From contig JAJYSL010000147.1 in the NCBI GenBank assembly GCA_021793595.1, forward strand, positions 1-10,422: a stretch of 10,422 nucleotides of DNA. The letters run 5' to 3'. Shown here in pieces: positions 1-7,930 of this stretch. Numbering within the stretch: position 1 is the first letter of the stretch; each line of letters opens with the position of its first letter. This DNA is from Acidobacteriota bacterium. Lineage in GTDB: Bacteria; Acidobacteriota; Terriglobia; Terriglobales; Acidobacteriaceae. A program made the translations under genes and the position numbers. The notes below the pieces were generated by a model that did no database searches, was not told where the DNA came from, and saw nothing but the letters and a program-made list of their open reading frames with translations.

Positions 1-2
1 CC

Positions 3-842
3 GACCCGCAATATCTTCCGATTGTGAGCCGCAGGATGCTGCAGGGCCATTTCCTTGACGCGCGCGAAATTGCGGATCAGTCGCATGATGTTGTGGTGAC
101 CGAGAATTTTGTGCAACGCTATTTCAACGGGCAGAACGTGCTGGGTCGCACCGTGCGTCTGCCAGACTTTATGCCGGACGGGAAAAATAGGCTGAAGGAT
201 GATGCATTCATGGTGGTCGGGGTAATGAACAACATTCCCATGTTTGCCGGCTTCCGCGAAGATTATCCGCAGATTTTCATTCCCTACACGGTGGCGCCTA
301 TTGCGGACACCCTGATCGTATCCACGGTACAGCCGGCTGACAACCTGATGAATCCCGTACGCCAACTCATCTATTCCATCGACAGGGACCAGCCCATTGT
401 CGACGCGATGACGATGCGGCAAATGCTGGACATGTATGGCTACGCGGAGGCGCGGTTTTCCTTAGCGCTATTCGGGACGTTCGCCGTCACTGCATTGCTG
501 CTGTCACTGGTCGGCATTTATGGAGTTCTGTCCTTTATCACCTCGCAACGCACGCGGGAAATTGGGATTCGGATGGCGTTGGGAGCGAATCGCACGCAAG
601 TAATGTGGATGGTGTTGCGGCAGGCCTGTGTCTTAGCCCTGCTGGGCGTAGCCGTCGGCCTTCCATTGGCTTTTGTCGCGGGGCGCTTCGCGAAAGGGGA
701 ACTTATCCATACGTCGCAGTATGATCCACTGGCGCTGATTGCAGCGATTTGCATTTTGCCATTGCTGGCCGTGGCCGGAACTTACCTGCCGGCGCGACGC
801 GCCGCCAATATCGATCCGGTGACATCGCTCCGTGCCGAATGA
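3..842 (+). CDS. ABC transporter permease, MacB/FtsX type, C-terminal part (5' end outside window)
   Basis: This is the last 279 or so residues of an inner-membrane permease of the MacB/FtsX superfamily. The frame stays open to the left edge, so the GTG at position 24 is probably internal. The visible part begins in the periplasmic MacB_PCD domain (segments resembling 'VVTENFVQRYF', then 'GRTVRLP' and a 'VVGVMNNI' strand). The FtsX core follows, with three hydrophobic helices at about visible residues 152-178, 202-227 and 242-262. Between the first two lies the conserved 'RTREIGIRMALGA' loop, which in this family contacts the ATPase. The C-terminus 'DPVTSLRAE' is the usual family ending. No ATPase gene is visible. 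Acidobacteria carry many 'orphan' duplicated permeases (ADOP) of this kind, and this may be one, but the N-terminal half needed to decide is missing. The substrate is unknown. It converges on the sirtuin gene. Confidence 0.88.
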   Translation, partial: DPQYLPIVSRRMLQGHFLDAREIADQSHDVVVTENFVQRYFNGQNVLGRTVRLPDFMPDGKNRLKDDAFMVVGVMNNIPMFAGFREDYPQIFIPYTVAPIADTLIVSTVQPADNLMNPVRQLIYSIDRDQPIVDAMTMRQMLDMYGYAEARFSLALFGTFAVTALLLSLVGIYGVLSFITSQRTREIGIRMALGANRTQVMWMVLRQACVLALLGVAVGLPLAFVAGRFAKGELIHTSQYDPLALIAAICILPLLAVAGTYLPARRAANIDPVTSLRAE

Positions 843-847
843 CGGCG

Positions 848-882
848 AGAGCCCCGACCCAGGCAGTGTTCTCGGCCGCTCT
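848..882. terminator. Weak hairpin between convergent permease and sirtuin genes
   Basis: An imperfect stem has AGAGC (848-852) facing GCTCT (878-882) and CCGA (854-857) facing TCGG (872-875), with a 1x2 internal loop and a 14-base terminal loop. It sits in the 53-base gap between two converging genes, where a bidirectional terminator would be expected. No T-run follows on either strand, so this is only a candidate. Confidence 0.2.
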
Positions 883-895
883 GTGCCATGCAGTC

Positions 896-1651
896 CTAGA
901 GAACCCGAAACATGCCGGGTAATAGCTGCCCCGCTTTTCCCAAAAAAATGCGCGTAAATGCGCTTGCATTCAGCGGTGGTTCCGGGCCAACGTAGTAAGT
1001 TCGTGCGGGAGTTACGGCCCGCTGCGTGGCCCAGTGGACAAAGCTTGCCGCAGGGTACACCGCGCCCGACGTTCCCACGACGAGTAGAAGGGAGCAGCGG
1101 TCGATCTCCTGCTGGATGCGCGGCATCTCCAGTGGAACCTCTCCAAACCACACGATGTGCGGCCGCAGGCGGGAGCCGCATGCGCAGCGGGGGATTTCAT
1201 GCAGAGAATTGTAACTGTTACGGTCCTCAATAGGAGGAGAACCACACTCGCTTTCACAGCGTGATTTGCAAAGCTCTCCGTGCATGTGGACCATGTTGCG
1301 AGAACCGCTGCGCTCATGCAAATCGTCTACATTCTGGGAGCATAGAAAGAGACGCTCACCAATTTTCTCCTCCAACCGGGCAAGAGCGTAGTGCGCCGGA
1401 TTGGGCTGGCTGGATTGCAATTCCCTTCTGCGGTGCGAATAGAATTGCCAGACAAGTTCCGGGTTGGCATCCCAACCCTCGGGAGTGGCAACGGTTTCCA
1501 CTCGATGTCCGGCCCACAAGCCATTGTTATCGCGAAAGGTCTTCAGGCCGCTTTCAGCGCTGATACCGGCTCCGGTGAGAACGAAGACTCGATCGCTGCC
1601 ACCGATCTCCACCACATCCTGGCGGGTTTCACTTTGGATTGATTTGTTCAT
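896..1651 (-). CDS. cobB: NAD-dependent protein deacylase, SIR2 family class III (CobB/SIRT5-like)
   Basis: This 251-residue cytoplasmic sirtuin would remove acyl groups from protein lysines, using NAD+ and yielding nicotinamide and O-acyl-ADP-ribose. All core motifs are present: NAD-binding 'GAGISAESG' (27-35) with 'FR' (39-40), 'QNVDDLH' (106-112), catalytic His124 in 'HMHGEL', four zinc-ligand cysteines (132, 136, 156, 158), 'RPHIVWFGE' (163-171) and 'GTSG' (193-196). In 'FYSHRR', Tyr71 and Arg74 match the Tyr/Arg pair (Tyr92/Arg95 in E. coli CobB, Tyr102/Arg105 in SIRT5) that binds succinyl or malonyl carboxylates. This points to desuccinylase/demalonylase activity, possibly beside deacetylase activity. 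The ATG is preceded by a GGAAG-like site. It lies 38 bases after fadE as the last gene of the operon, suggesting that it acts on the acylated proteome, perhaps the beta-oxidation enzymes themselves. Family assignment is firm; substrate preference is inferred. Confidence 0.93.
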   Translation of the reverse strand: MNKSIQSETRQDVVEIGGSDRVFVLTGAGISAESGLKTFRDNNGLWAGHRVETVATPEGWDANPELVWQFYSHRRRELQSSQPNPAHYALARLEEKIGERLFLCSQNVDDLHERSGSRNMVHMHGELCKSRCESECGSPPIEDRNSYNSLHEIPRCACGSRLRPHIVWFGEVPLEMPRIQQEIDRCSLLLVVGTSGAVYPAASFVHWATQRAVTPARTYYVGPEPPLNASAFTRIFLGKAGQLLPGMFRVL

Positions 1652-1689
1652 CGCTTCCGTTTTGGAGTCGATTCGAGCAGACGTCCGAT

Positions 1690-3471
1690 TTACACCCTAT
1701 ATCGCCCGGCTTCGGTGATGGCGGAGGCAATTTCCCGCCCCAGCGCGACGGTGTTTTCTGCGTCATGCTTCGCCAATCGACGAAAGATTGTCATTTGCGT
1801 CCGCAATGTATCGCCTTCCGCCACGGCGCCCAGAACGATTTCTGCGGCAGTTTCCACCACACGAAAGGAACGCGACGCATAGTACTTCGTCATCATGACA
1901 GCGAGCGGACTACGCCCTTGCATCTTCTCCGCACGCAGAATTGCGGATTCCAAAACCAATACCTCTGTGATCATATCCGCCAGGGCAGCCATGATCTCCT
2001 GTTGCTCGGCCAATTCATTCCCATATTTTTGCGAAGCGGCACCGGCGCAGAGCAGGCTCAACTTCTTGGCATTGGCAAGCAGGCTGCGCGGGCCGGAAAG
2101 CGCGCCCTCTTGTTCCTCACGCGGAGTTGGGCCAGCCATGATCCCATCCATCACGCGTTGGATGGCGGGCAGCAGAGCCAGGCGACCTTGCATTGCGCGC
2201 TTCATCATCCAACCCGTAATAATCAGTCGATTGATTTCGTTCGTGCCTTCAAAAATCCTGTTGATGCGCGAATCGCGATAACTACGTTCCGCGGAATATT
2301 CCTCAACATATCCGTAGCCGCCGTGCAACTGAAGCGTCTGATCGACGACACGATCCAGCATCTCCGAACACCACACCTTCAAAATGGAACATTCGACGGC
2401 GAATTCTTCAATACGTTTTTGGATCTCTGCCGCCGTGTCAGTCGCACCTTCGTCGACTTCCGCCAGTGAATTGTCGATGGCTCCGATCACGCGATAGACC
2501 AGCGCTTCGCCGGCAAAAATTCCGGCGGCACAGTCGGCAATCATTTGCTGTACCAGACCAAAGGAGGTGATCGGCTTTGAGAAGGCAATACGTTCCCTGG
2601 CATAACGAATGCCACTGCGCAAAGCATATTTTGCGCCGCCGATCGCCGCCGCACCCAGTTTGTATCGGCCGACATTCAGGATGTTGAAGGCAATGTGATG
2701 ACCTTTGCCCGCTTCGCCTAATAAATTTTCGACGGGCACTCGACAATCGGCGAGAATGAGTGGGCATGTCGAGGAACCGCGGATTCCAAGTTTATGCTCC
2801 TCGGGGCCAATCGAAAGCCCGGGGGTCCCGGCCTCGATCAGAAATGCAGCGAACTTTTCGCCATCCACCTTGGCGAATACCGTAAACAGGTCAGCGATGC
2901 CGGCATTGGAAACCCACATCTTTTCCCCATTCAGCACGTAGGTTTTTCCATCGGAGGAGAGCTTCGCCTGGGCGCGAATATTCATTGCGTCGGAGCCGGA
3001 GGATGCCTCCGAGAGCGCGTAGGCGGCGATCCATTCTCCAGACGCCAGTTTCGCCAAATACGTTCTCTTCTGTTCGGGGGTGCCGTACCAGATCAACGGC
3101 AAGGTTCCAATTCCAACGTGGGCGCTGAATGCGACTGAGAAGCTGCCGCAGATTGCAATTTTTTCCGCAATCAGAGCGGACGTCACCTTGTCCATTTGCA
3201 GGCCACCGAATTCTTCCGGAACATCGACACCCATCAGTCCGAGTTCGCCTGCCTTGCGAAGGAGAGCTTTCGTCACGCTAAAGTTTTTCGATTCGATTGC
3301 AGGAATCTGCGGATGGATTTCATTTTCCGCAAACTCTACGGTCGTGTGTGCCACCTGCTGCTGCACGTCAGAGATGTCTTCCAAGGTAAAGATATCTTCC
3401 GGGCCAAGATCTTCTATCAGGAAGCTTCCGCCGGTAACGCGCAGAAGAGTTTGTCTTTCTGAGTTACTCAT
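1690..3471 (-). CDS. fadE: Acyl-CoA dehydrogenase, FadE/VLCAD-like
   Basis: This 593-residue FAD enzyme catalyses the first step of beta-oxidation, acyl-CoA to trans-2-enoyl-CoA, passing electrons to electron-transfer flavoprotein. It has the usual order of an N-terminal helical domain, a middle beta domain ('YALSEASSGSDA' around 151-162, 'GEKMWVSN' around 182-189, 'LGIRGSST' around 228-235) and a C-terminal helical domain ('LHGGYGYVEEY' around 382-392). Glu408 in 'RIFEGTNEI' is the expected catalytic base. About 170 residues follow, an extension found in VLCAD and in the roughly 594-residue FadE of Bacillus subtilis, suggesting long-chain substrates. I chose the ATG at 3471 because a GGGGGC stretch precedes it at suitable spacing. 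An in-frame GTG at 3510 would add 13 residues (MAKRCDYKW...) unlike the family and has its purine tract directly against the start. It lies between fadA and the sirtuin gene. No lesion is visible. Confidence 0.94.
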   Translation of the reverse strand: MSNSERQTLLRVTGGSFLIEDLGPEDIFTLEDISDVQQQVAHTTVEFAENEIHPQIPAIESKNFSVTKALLRKAGELGLMGVDVPEEFGGLQMDKVTSALIAEKIAICGSFSVAFSAHVGIGTLPLIWYGTPEQKRTYLAKLASGEWIAAYALSEASSGSDAMNIRAQAKLSSDGKTYVLNGEKMWVSNAGIADLFTVFAKVDGEKFAAFLIEAGTPGLSIGPEEHKLGIRGSSTCPLILADCRVPVENLLGEAGKGHHIAFNILNVGRYKLGAAAIGGAKYALRSGIRYARERIAFSKPITSFGLVQQMIADCAAGIFAGEALVYRVIGAIDNSLAEVDEGATDTAAEIQKRIEEFAVECSILKVWCSEMLDRVVDQTLQLHGGYGYVEEYSAERSYRDSRINRIFEGTNEINRLIITGWMMKRAMQGRLALLPAIQRVMDGIMAGPTPREEQEGALSGPRSLLANAKKLSLLCAGAASQKYGNELAEQQEIMAALADMITEVLVLESAILRAEKMQGRSPLAVMMTKYYASRSFRVVETAAEIVLGAVAEGDTLRTQMTIFRRLAKHDAENTVALGREIASAITEAGRYRV

Positions 3472-3513
3472 CGAAGCCCCCGCCCATTTGTAATCGCATC
3501 GTTTGGCCACCCT

Positions 3514-4698
3514 TCACAACTGAAGATTTTCAAAGATTCCAGCGGCTCCCATGCCGCCGCCAACACACATCGTTACCAGTCCATATTTGGCTCGCCGCCG
3601 TTTCAGTTCACGCAGAATGGTTGCCGTCAACTTCGCGCCGGTGCAGCCCAGTGGGTGGCCCAGCGCAATGGCCCCGCCATTCACATTCACTTTCGACGCA
3701 TCCAGGTTTGCTAATCGGATGACTGCCAGCGCTTGCGCGGCAAAGGCTTCGTTCAGCTCAATGACATCGATCTGATCCAAGGTCAGGCCAGCCAGTTTCA
3801 ATGCTTTCGGAATTGCGTAGACCGGTCCGATCCCCATCTCCTCCGGAAGACAGCCTGTATAGGCGAAAGCCACGAAGCGCGCCAGAGGTTGAAGCCCGAG
3901 CGAGACTATCATTTCCTCGGAAACCACGACCGCAGCCGCTGCGCCATCCGACATCTGCGACGAGTTGCCAGCGGTTACGATTCCATGAGCGTGGAATACA
4001 GGCGGAAGTTTCGCCAGCGCCTCGTACGAGGTATCTGAGCGAGGTCCTTCATCAGCGCGGAAGTCCATTTCCTGCTTCGTAGGCTTGCCGGCTCCATTCG
4101 ACACAACATTCGTAACTGAAACTGGCACAATTTCGTCGTCAAAGTTGCCCGCTTCGATTGCAGCCAGTGCTTTTTGATGGCTTGCAAGCGCGAACCGGTC
4201 GGAGTCCTCCCGCGTGATGCCATAGTGTTTCGCAACCCGTTCGGCGGTCAAGCCCATGGACATGTACGAATCGGGATAATGATCGACCAGCCATGGATTC
4301 GCCGCAATTTTGTTACCACCCATGGGAATCATGGACATGGATTCCACTCCACCTGCGATCATGACATGGGCGGAGCCTTCGCGGATTCGTTCCGCAGCAA
4401 GAGCGATGGACTGCAGGCCGGAGGCGCAGTATCGATTGATGGTCATGGCTGCCGTTTCCACCCGCAGGCCAGCTCGCAGAGAAAGAATACGGGCAACATT
4501 CAGGCCCTGCTCGGCTTCCGGCATCGCACAGCCGATAATGACATCTTCAATGCGGCTCACATCGAGTTCAGGAACGCGGGCCAATGCGCCACGTACAGCA
4601 GCCGCTCCCAGATCATCCGGACGGGTGGAGCGGAGAGATCCTTTCGGAGCTTTCCCGACCGCGGTCCGCATTGCGCTGACGATGAACGCTTCTTTCAT
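3514..4698 (-). CDS. fadA: Acetyl-CoA C-acyltransferase (3-ketoacyl-CoA thiolase)
   Basis: This 394-residue thiolase cleaves 3-ketoacyl-CoA with CoA to give acetyl-CoA and an acyl-CoA two carbons shorter, the last step of each beta-oxidation cycle. Length is normal for the family. Catalytic residues are all visible: nucleophilic Cys91 in 'NRYCASGLQSI', Asn316 in 'NEAFAAQ', His348 in 'GGAIALGHPLG' and the second Cys378 in 'TMCVGGGMG'. The N-terminus 'MKEAFIVSAMRTAVGK' is typical. The ATG has a good ribosome binding site (AAAGGA, six bases upstream) and starts 20 bases after the fadN stop, so the two are very probably co-transcribed. As in Bacillus fadNAE, it probably works with FadN. The biosynthetic acetyl-CoA acetyltransferase family is the alternative reading, but the fad context favours a degradative thiolase. 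Confidence 0.95.
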   Translation of the reverse strand: MKEAFIVSAMRTAVGKAPKGSLRSTRPDDLGAAAVRGALARVPELDVSRIEDVIIGCAMPEAEQGLNVARILSLRAGLRVETAAMTINRYCASGLQSIALAAERIREGSAHVMIAGGVESMSMIPMGGNKIAANPWLVDHYPDSYMSMGLTAERVAKHYGITREDSDRFALASHQKALAAIEAGNFDDEIVPVSVTNVVSNGAGKPTKQEMDFRADEGPRSDTSYEALAKLPPVFHAHGIVTAGNSSQMSDGAAAAVVVSEEMIVSLGLQPLARFVAFAYTGCLPEEMGIGPVYAIPKALKLAGLTLDQIDVIELNEAFAAQALAVIRLANLDASKVNVNGGAIALGHPLGCTGAKLTATILRELKRRRAKYGLVTMCVGGGMGAAGIFENLQL

Positions 4699-4718
4699 GT
4701 ATTTCCTTTGACCGCTCC

Positions 4719-7127
4719 CTAGTTCCGCAACGGCTTGCCGGTCTTCAACGTAAATGCGATGCGTTCCAGGGTTTTGGGTTCTCCACAGAGCGATAAAAAT
4801 GCCTCGCGCTCGAGGTCCAGCACGTATTGTTCAGTGATAGGCGATCCCGGAGTAACCGCGCCGCCACAAAGTACATTGGCAACGTGAAGCGCGACTTTCC
4901 TGTCGTGATCACTGATAAATTCAGCTTCTCGCATCATGTGGATGGCGAGCTTGAGATTCGAAAGAATTCCCTCACCCGGAGCAGGAATATTGGTACGCGG
5001 CAGTGGCGGCACATATCCTGCTGCCGCTAATGCCACTACTTCTGATTTTGCGTCCAACAGAAGCCGCTGCCGGTTCATCGTAATGCCATCCGACGGACGC
5101 AGCAGCTGGAGCGCTCGCGCCTCCACCGCAGAAGTAGAAACCTTTGCCATGGCAATTGTTTCAAACACGCGCCGAAGAGAATCGTGCATTTCGACCGAGC
5201 CGCTTCGAGATCCGGGTTGCAACGCACCAGCAAGATCGATGGCGCGCAACAGCATCTGCTTGCATCCTCCGCCCGCAGGCAGCAGACCCACGCCGGTTTC
5301 GACCAAGCCCATATAGCATTCGATGTGCGCGCGGCGGGCGGTGGCATGCAACGCGATTTCCGCACCACCACCCAGGCACATGCCAAATGGGGCAACTACG
5401 ACCGGACGCTCGCACGAATGAATTGACTGGGTCATCGTCTGAAACTGGCGAACATACCCATCAATCTCATCCCATTCCTCGTCCTGAATTGCCAGCAACA
5501 CCTGCATCAGGTTGGCGCCCACGGAAAAATTGGTCGCATCGCTGGTGATGACAAACCCTTGAAAATTTCGAATGGCATCGCTGCCAGGCCGCAGCGTTCG
5601 CTGGACGAATGTCACAATATCCTGGCCCAGCGTGTTCATCTTTGAATGGAACTCGATGCAGGCAATTCCATCCCCCAGATCGATGAGCGATGCTCCTGGA
5701 TTTTTCTTGACCACCCCATTGGCGCGTTGGATGCTTGCCAGCGTCGCAACCCCGGGCCTCTCGACGACGGGCCGATATTCGCGCGTCGCGACGTCGAAGA
5801 ATTCCGCACCCTGGTTGCGATACCAGGATGTAGCTCCGGCAGCGACCATCGTTTCCGCAATTTTCGGTATTGCCTGCTTGCGGACGCGCATTTTTTCCAG
5901 GGTTTCCACGAAACCCGCCGCATCCCACATCTCGAATGGCCCTAATTCCCAGTTGAACCCAGCCTTCATGGCGGTATCAATATCCACAATCGTATCGGCC
6001 ACTTCGCCAATGCGGTTGGCGGCATAGGACCACAGCTCAGGAAGAATCTTCCAGTAAAAGCGCGCTGCTGGATCGCGTTCTGAATCGCCGGCCAACAAAG
6101 CGCGAATCCTCAACGCAACACCTTCTTTCGCCTTCGCCATTTCCAAGGCAGCGATCTTGGGGCGCTCGGCCAGCCTATATTCCCATGCGTTTATGTCAAG
6201 CGCGAAGCGCGTCTCCTTGCCATCGGCGGCGCGGACCTTTTTGTAGAAACCCTGGCCAGCCTTGTCCCCCAGCCATTTACGCTCCACAATGCGATCCAGA
6301 GCCGCCGGCAGTTCCACATCGGAGCGTTCATCGTGTGAATTGGCGGCGAAGTTGCGTGCCACGTCTACCAAAATATCGATGCCCACCATGTCTGCCAGGC
6401 GAAATGTGCCCGTCCTGGGCCAGCCAATGACCGATCCCGTTAATGCATCCACTTCTTCGATACTCATGCCAAATTTCAGCATGGTTTGAAAGGTATTTAA
6501 CAGCGCAAATGTGCCGATGCGATTGGCAATAAAATTCGGCGTGTCGTGGGCATGTACCGCCGTTTTTCCGAGATGAACCTGCGCGAAATGCTCGATGGAA
6601 GCAACGGCACTGGAATCCGACTCCGGCGTCGAGATAATCTCCACCAATCGCATATAGCGCGGGGGATTGAAAAAATGCGCTCCAAACCAGCGGTGACGAA
6701 AATGTTCCGGCAGGTCCCGTGCTATTTGTGCGACGGAAAGACCGCTGGTGTTGGTCGTGACAATCGCGTTGTCTTGTAGATGCGGCGCGGCGGCCGCCAA
6801 CAACGTTCGCTTGATGGCAAGGTTTTCCGCGACGGCTTCGATGACCCAATCGCAAGCCTTTAACTTTTCTAAATCATCATCGAAGTTTCCAACTTGAATG
6901 CGAGACAGGAACGCCGGATCGACGAATGCCGCTGGTTTTGCGTTCTTCAACTTTGCCAGCGATTGAGCGGCTAGGCTGTTTCGATCGGATGGATCGGTCG
7001 ATGCCATATCGAGAAGGAGGACTGCATATCCCGCATTCGCAATGTGGGCGGCGATGCGCGAGCCCATGGTCCCTGCACCCAGAACAGCAATTCGTCGAAT
7101 GGGATCGTGTGTGTCTGCGGTTGCCAT
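4719..7127 (-). CDS. fadN: Bifunctional 3-hydroxyacyl-CoA dehydrogenase/enoyl-CoA hydratase (FadN type)
   Basis: This 802-residue enzyme catalyses the two middle steps of beta-oxidation, hydration of enoyl-CoA and NAD-dependent oxidation of 3-hydroxyacyl-CoA. The dehydrogenase comes first: Rossmann motif 'VLGAGTMG' (15-22), then Ser128, His151 ('AHFFNPP'), Glu163 and Asn202 at the catalytic positions, and two C-terminal dehydrogenase helical domains (about 196-300 and 355-410). The hydratase/crotonase domain is C-terminal (about 480-680), with oxyanion-hole segments 'FSVGA' and 'GMCLGGG' and both acid/base glutamates, Glu590 ('GGGAE') and Glu610 ('LVET'). This order is that of Bacillus FadN (about 789 residues) and the reverse of E. 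coli FadB, so fadN is the better symbol. The ATG has GAAGG four bases upstream. It follows the flavin-protein gene by 53 bases and precedes fadA by 20. Confidence 0.95.
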   Translation of the reverse strand: MATADTHDPIRRIAVLGAGTMGSRIAAHIANAGYAVLLLDMASTDPSDRNSLAAQSLAKLKNAKPAAFVDPAFLSRIQVGNFDDDLEKLKACDWVIEAVAENLAIKRTLLAAAAPHLQDNAIVTTNTSGLSVAQIARDLPEHFRHRWFGAHFFNPPRYMRLVEIISTPESDSSAVASIEHFAQVHLGKTAVHAHDTPNFIANRIGTFALLNTFQTMLKFGMSIEEVDALTGSVIGWPRTGTFRLADMVGIDILVDVARNFAANSHDERSDVELPAALDRIVERKWLGDKAGQGFYKKVRAADGKETRFALDINAWEYRLAERPKIAALEMAKAKEGVALRIRALLAGDSERDPAARFYWKILPELWSYAANRIGEVADTIVDIDTAMKAGFNWELGPFEMWDAAGFVETLEKMRVRKQAIPKIAETMVAAGATSWYRNQGAEFFDVATREYRPVVERPGVATLASIQRANGVVKKNPGASLIDLGDGIACIEFHSKMNTLGQDIVTFVQRTLRPGSDAIRNFQGFVITSDATNFSVGANLMQVLLAIQDEEWDEIDGYVRQFQTMTQSIHSCERPVVVAPFGMCLGGGAEIALHATARRAHIECYMGLVETGVGLLPAGGGCKQMLLRAIDLAGALQPGSRSGSVEMHDSLRRVFETIAMAKVSTSAVEARALQLLRPSDGITMNRQRLLLDAKSEVVALAAAGYVPPLPRTNIPAPGEGILSNLKLAIHMMREAEFISDHDRKVALHVANVLCGGAVTPGSPITEQYVLDLEREAFLSLCGEPKTLERIAFTLKTGKPLRN

Positions 7128-7180
7128 AATACCTTCGTACGGGAAAGCAGTAGATATCCGATGAAGCTCTTGAAGAAATC

Positions 7181-7831
7181 TTAGCTCGGCCGCTCCATAT
7201 CAAATCGGTCTCGGGTACGAGCATAGGTGGAACCGGCCATGCGGCCAATGGCATGCAACTTCTCCGGATCGACGCGAAAGTTATTCAGCAAAGCTTCGCG
7301 AACATGAAAACGCAGCACCTCGCCCAGCACCAGGCTCCCCCCCAGCGGCCCTGTGCTGACGTGGACAACCTGGCGCAGGCGGCACTCCATCTGAACATGC
7401 GACTCTGCCACGCGCGGTGGACGGACCAGATCGCTGGCAAGAGGCGTCAGGCCGGAAACCATAAATTCGTCCACTTCCGGCGGTAGTTCAGCGGAGCAAG
7501 CGTTCATCTGTACCGCAAATTCCTCCGAAACGATATTCACGACAAACTCGCGGGTGGCAAGGATGTTGCGCAGGGTGTCTTTCGTAGGCGGCAGGCTGTT
7601 GGCGGCGTTGCCCCTTATCATGGGACAAAAACAGACGATGGGAGGATTGGCACTGGCCACGGTAAAAAAGCTGAACGGGGCAAGATTACGCACCCCTTCC
7701 GCGTCCATCGACGACACAAACGCAATGGGGCGAGGAACGACTGATCCCACCAGAAGCTTGTAGATGTCCTGCGGGTTTTCGTCGGAAGGGTTTAATGCCG
7801 TCATTGCATCAGAACTGACACCTTCACTCAT
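7181..7831 (-). CDS. Flavin reductase-like, FMN-binding split-barrel protein
   Basis: The protein has 216 residues from the ATG at 7831. It belongs to the flavin reductase-like domain family (FMN-binding split barrel), whose members bind FMN and often reduce flavin with NAD(P)H for a partner enzyme. Visible hallmarks are 'GSVVPRPIAFVSS' (about 29-41), 'NLAPFSFF' (49-56), 'ANPPIVCF' (about 61-68), 'KDTLRN' (about 84-89) and 'EFVVNIV' (about 95-101). The reading frame extends 39 residues further up to a TTG at 7948. That stretch is unlike the family, lacks a ribosome binding site and overlaps a possible promoter, so I reject it; ATG 7804 is another possible start. It is the first gene of the fad operon. 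Its job there is not evident: flavin supply for FadE or its electron acceptor is one guess, an unrelated oxidoreductase another. Confidence 0.82.
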   Translation of the reverse strand: MSEGVSSDAMTALNPSDENPQDIYKLLVGSVVPRPIAFVSSMDAEGVRNLAPFSFFTVASANPPIVCFCPMIRGNAANSLPPTKDTLRNILATREFVVNIVSEEFAVQMNACSAELPPEVDEFMVSGLTPLASDLVRPPRVAESHVQMECRLRQVVHVSTGPLGGSLVLGEVLRFHVREALLNNFRVDPEKLHAIGRMAGSTYARTRDRFDMERPS

Positions 7832-7901
7832 TTTGACAGTGCCTGTGGATGTGGGCTGCGGTGGATACCGCGCGGATACAGCATCCCGCCCTTTAGCTTC
7901 C

Positions 7902-7930
7902 AATATCGCGAAAGAAACTGAACTCGTCAC
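7902..7930 (-). promoter_or_regulatory. Candidate promoter of the fad operon
   Basis: On the minus strand GTGACG (7925-7930, four of six to TTGACA) is followed after exactly 17 bases by GATATT (7902-7907, four of six to TATAAT). It lies 71 bases upstream of the ATG at 7831. The matches are modest and the site is a guess from consensus only. Confidence 0.25.

Larger units (their letters stand above)
896..7831 (-). other. Putative five-gene fatty acid beta-oxidation operon (flavin protein-fadN-fadA-fadE-sirtuin)
   Basis: Five minus-strand genes follow one another with gaps of 53, 20, 42 and 38 bases and no convincing terminator between them, which suggests one transcript. The central fadN-fadA-fadE order is that of the fadNAE operon of Bacillus subtilis. 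Together the three enzymes complete a beta-oxidation cycle. No acyl-CoA synthetase, electron-transfer flavoprotein or TetR-type FadR gene is present in the window, so these would have to be encoded elsewhere. Confidence 0.75.

Noticed and set aside
633..1181. 182-codon minus-strand frame spanning the end of the permease gene and the sirtuin 3' half
   Set aside because: It conflicts with two well-supported genes and has no recognisable motifs.
1639..2469. 276-codon open frame on the plus strand opposite fadE
   Set aside because: It lies wholly antisense to a gene with every expected acyl-CoA dehydrogenase motif, and its translation shows no recognisable domain. Long antisense frames are common in GC-rich DNA.
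3472..3510. GTG start of fadE at 3510
   Set aside because: The purine-rich tract touches the start codon and the extra 13 residues are unlike FadE N-termini; ATG 3471 has a better-placed G-rich site.
4174..4722. 182-codon plus-strand open frame opposite fadA
   Set aside because: It is a shadow of the intact thiolase gene, with low-complexity His/Arg-rich translation and no domain.
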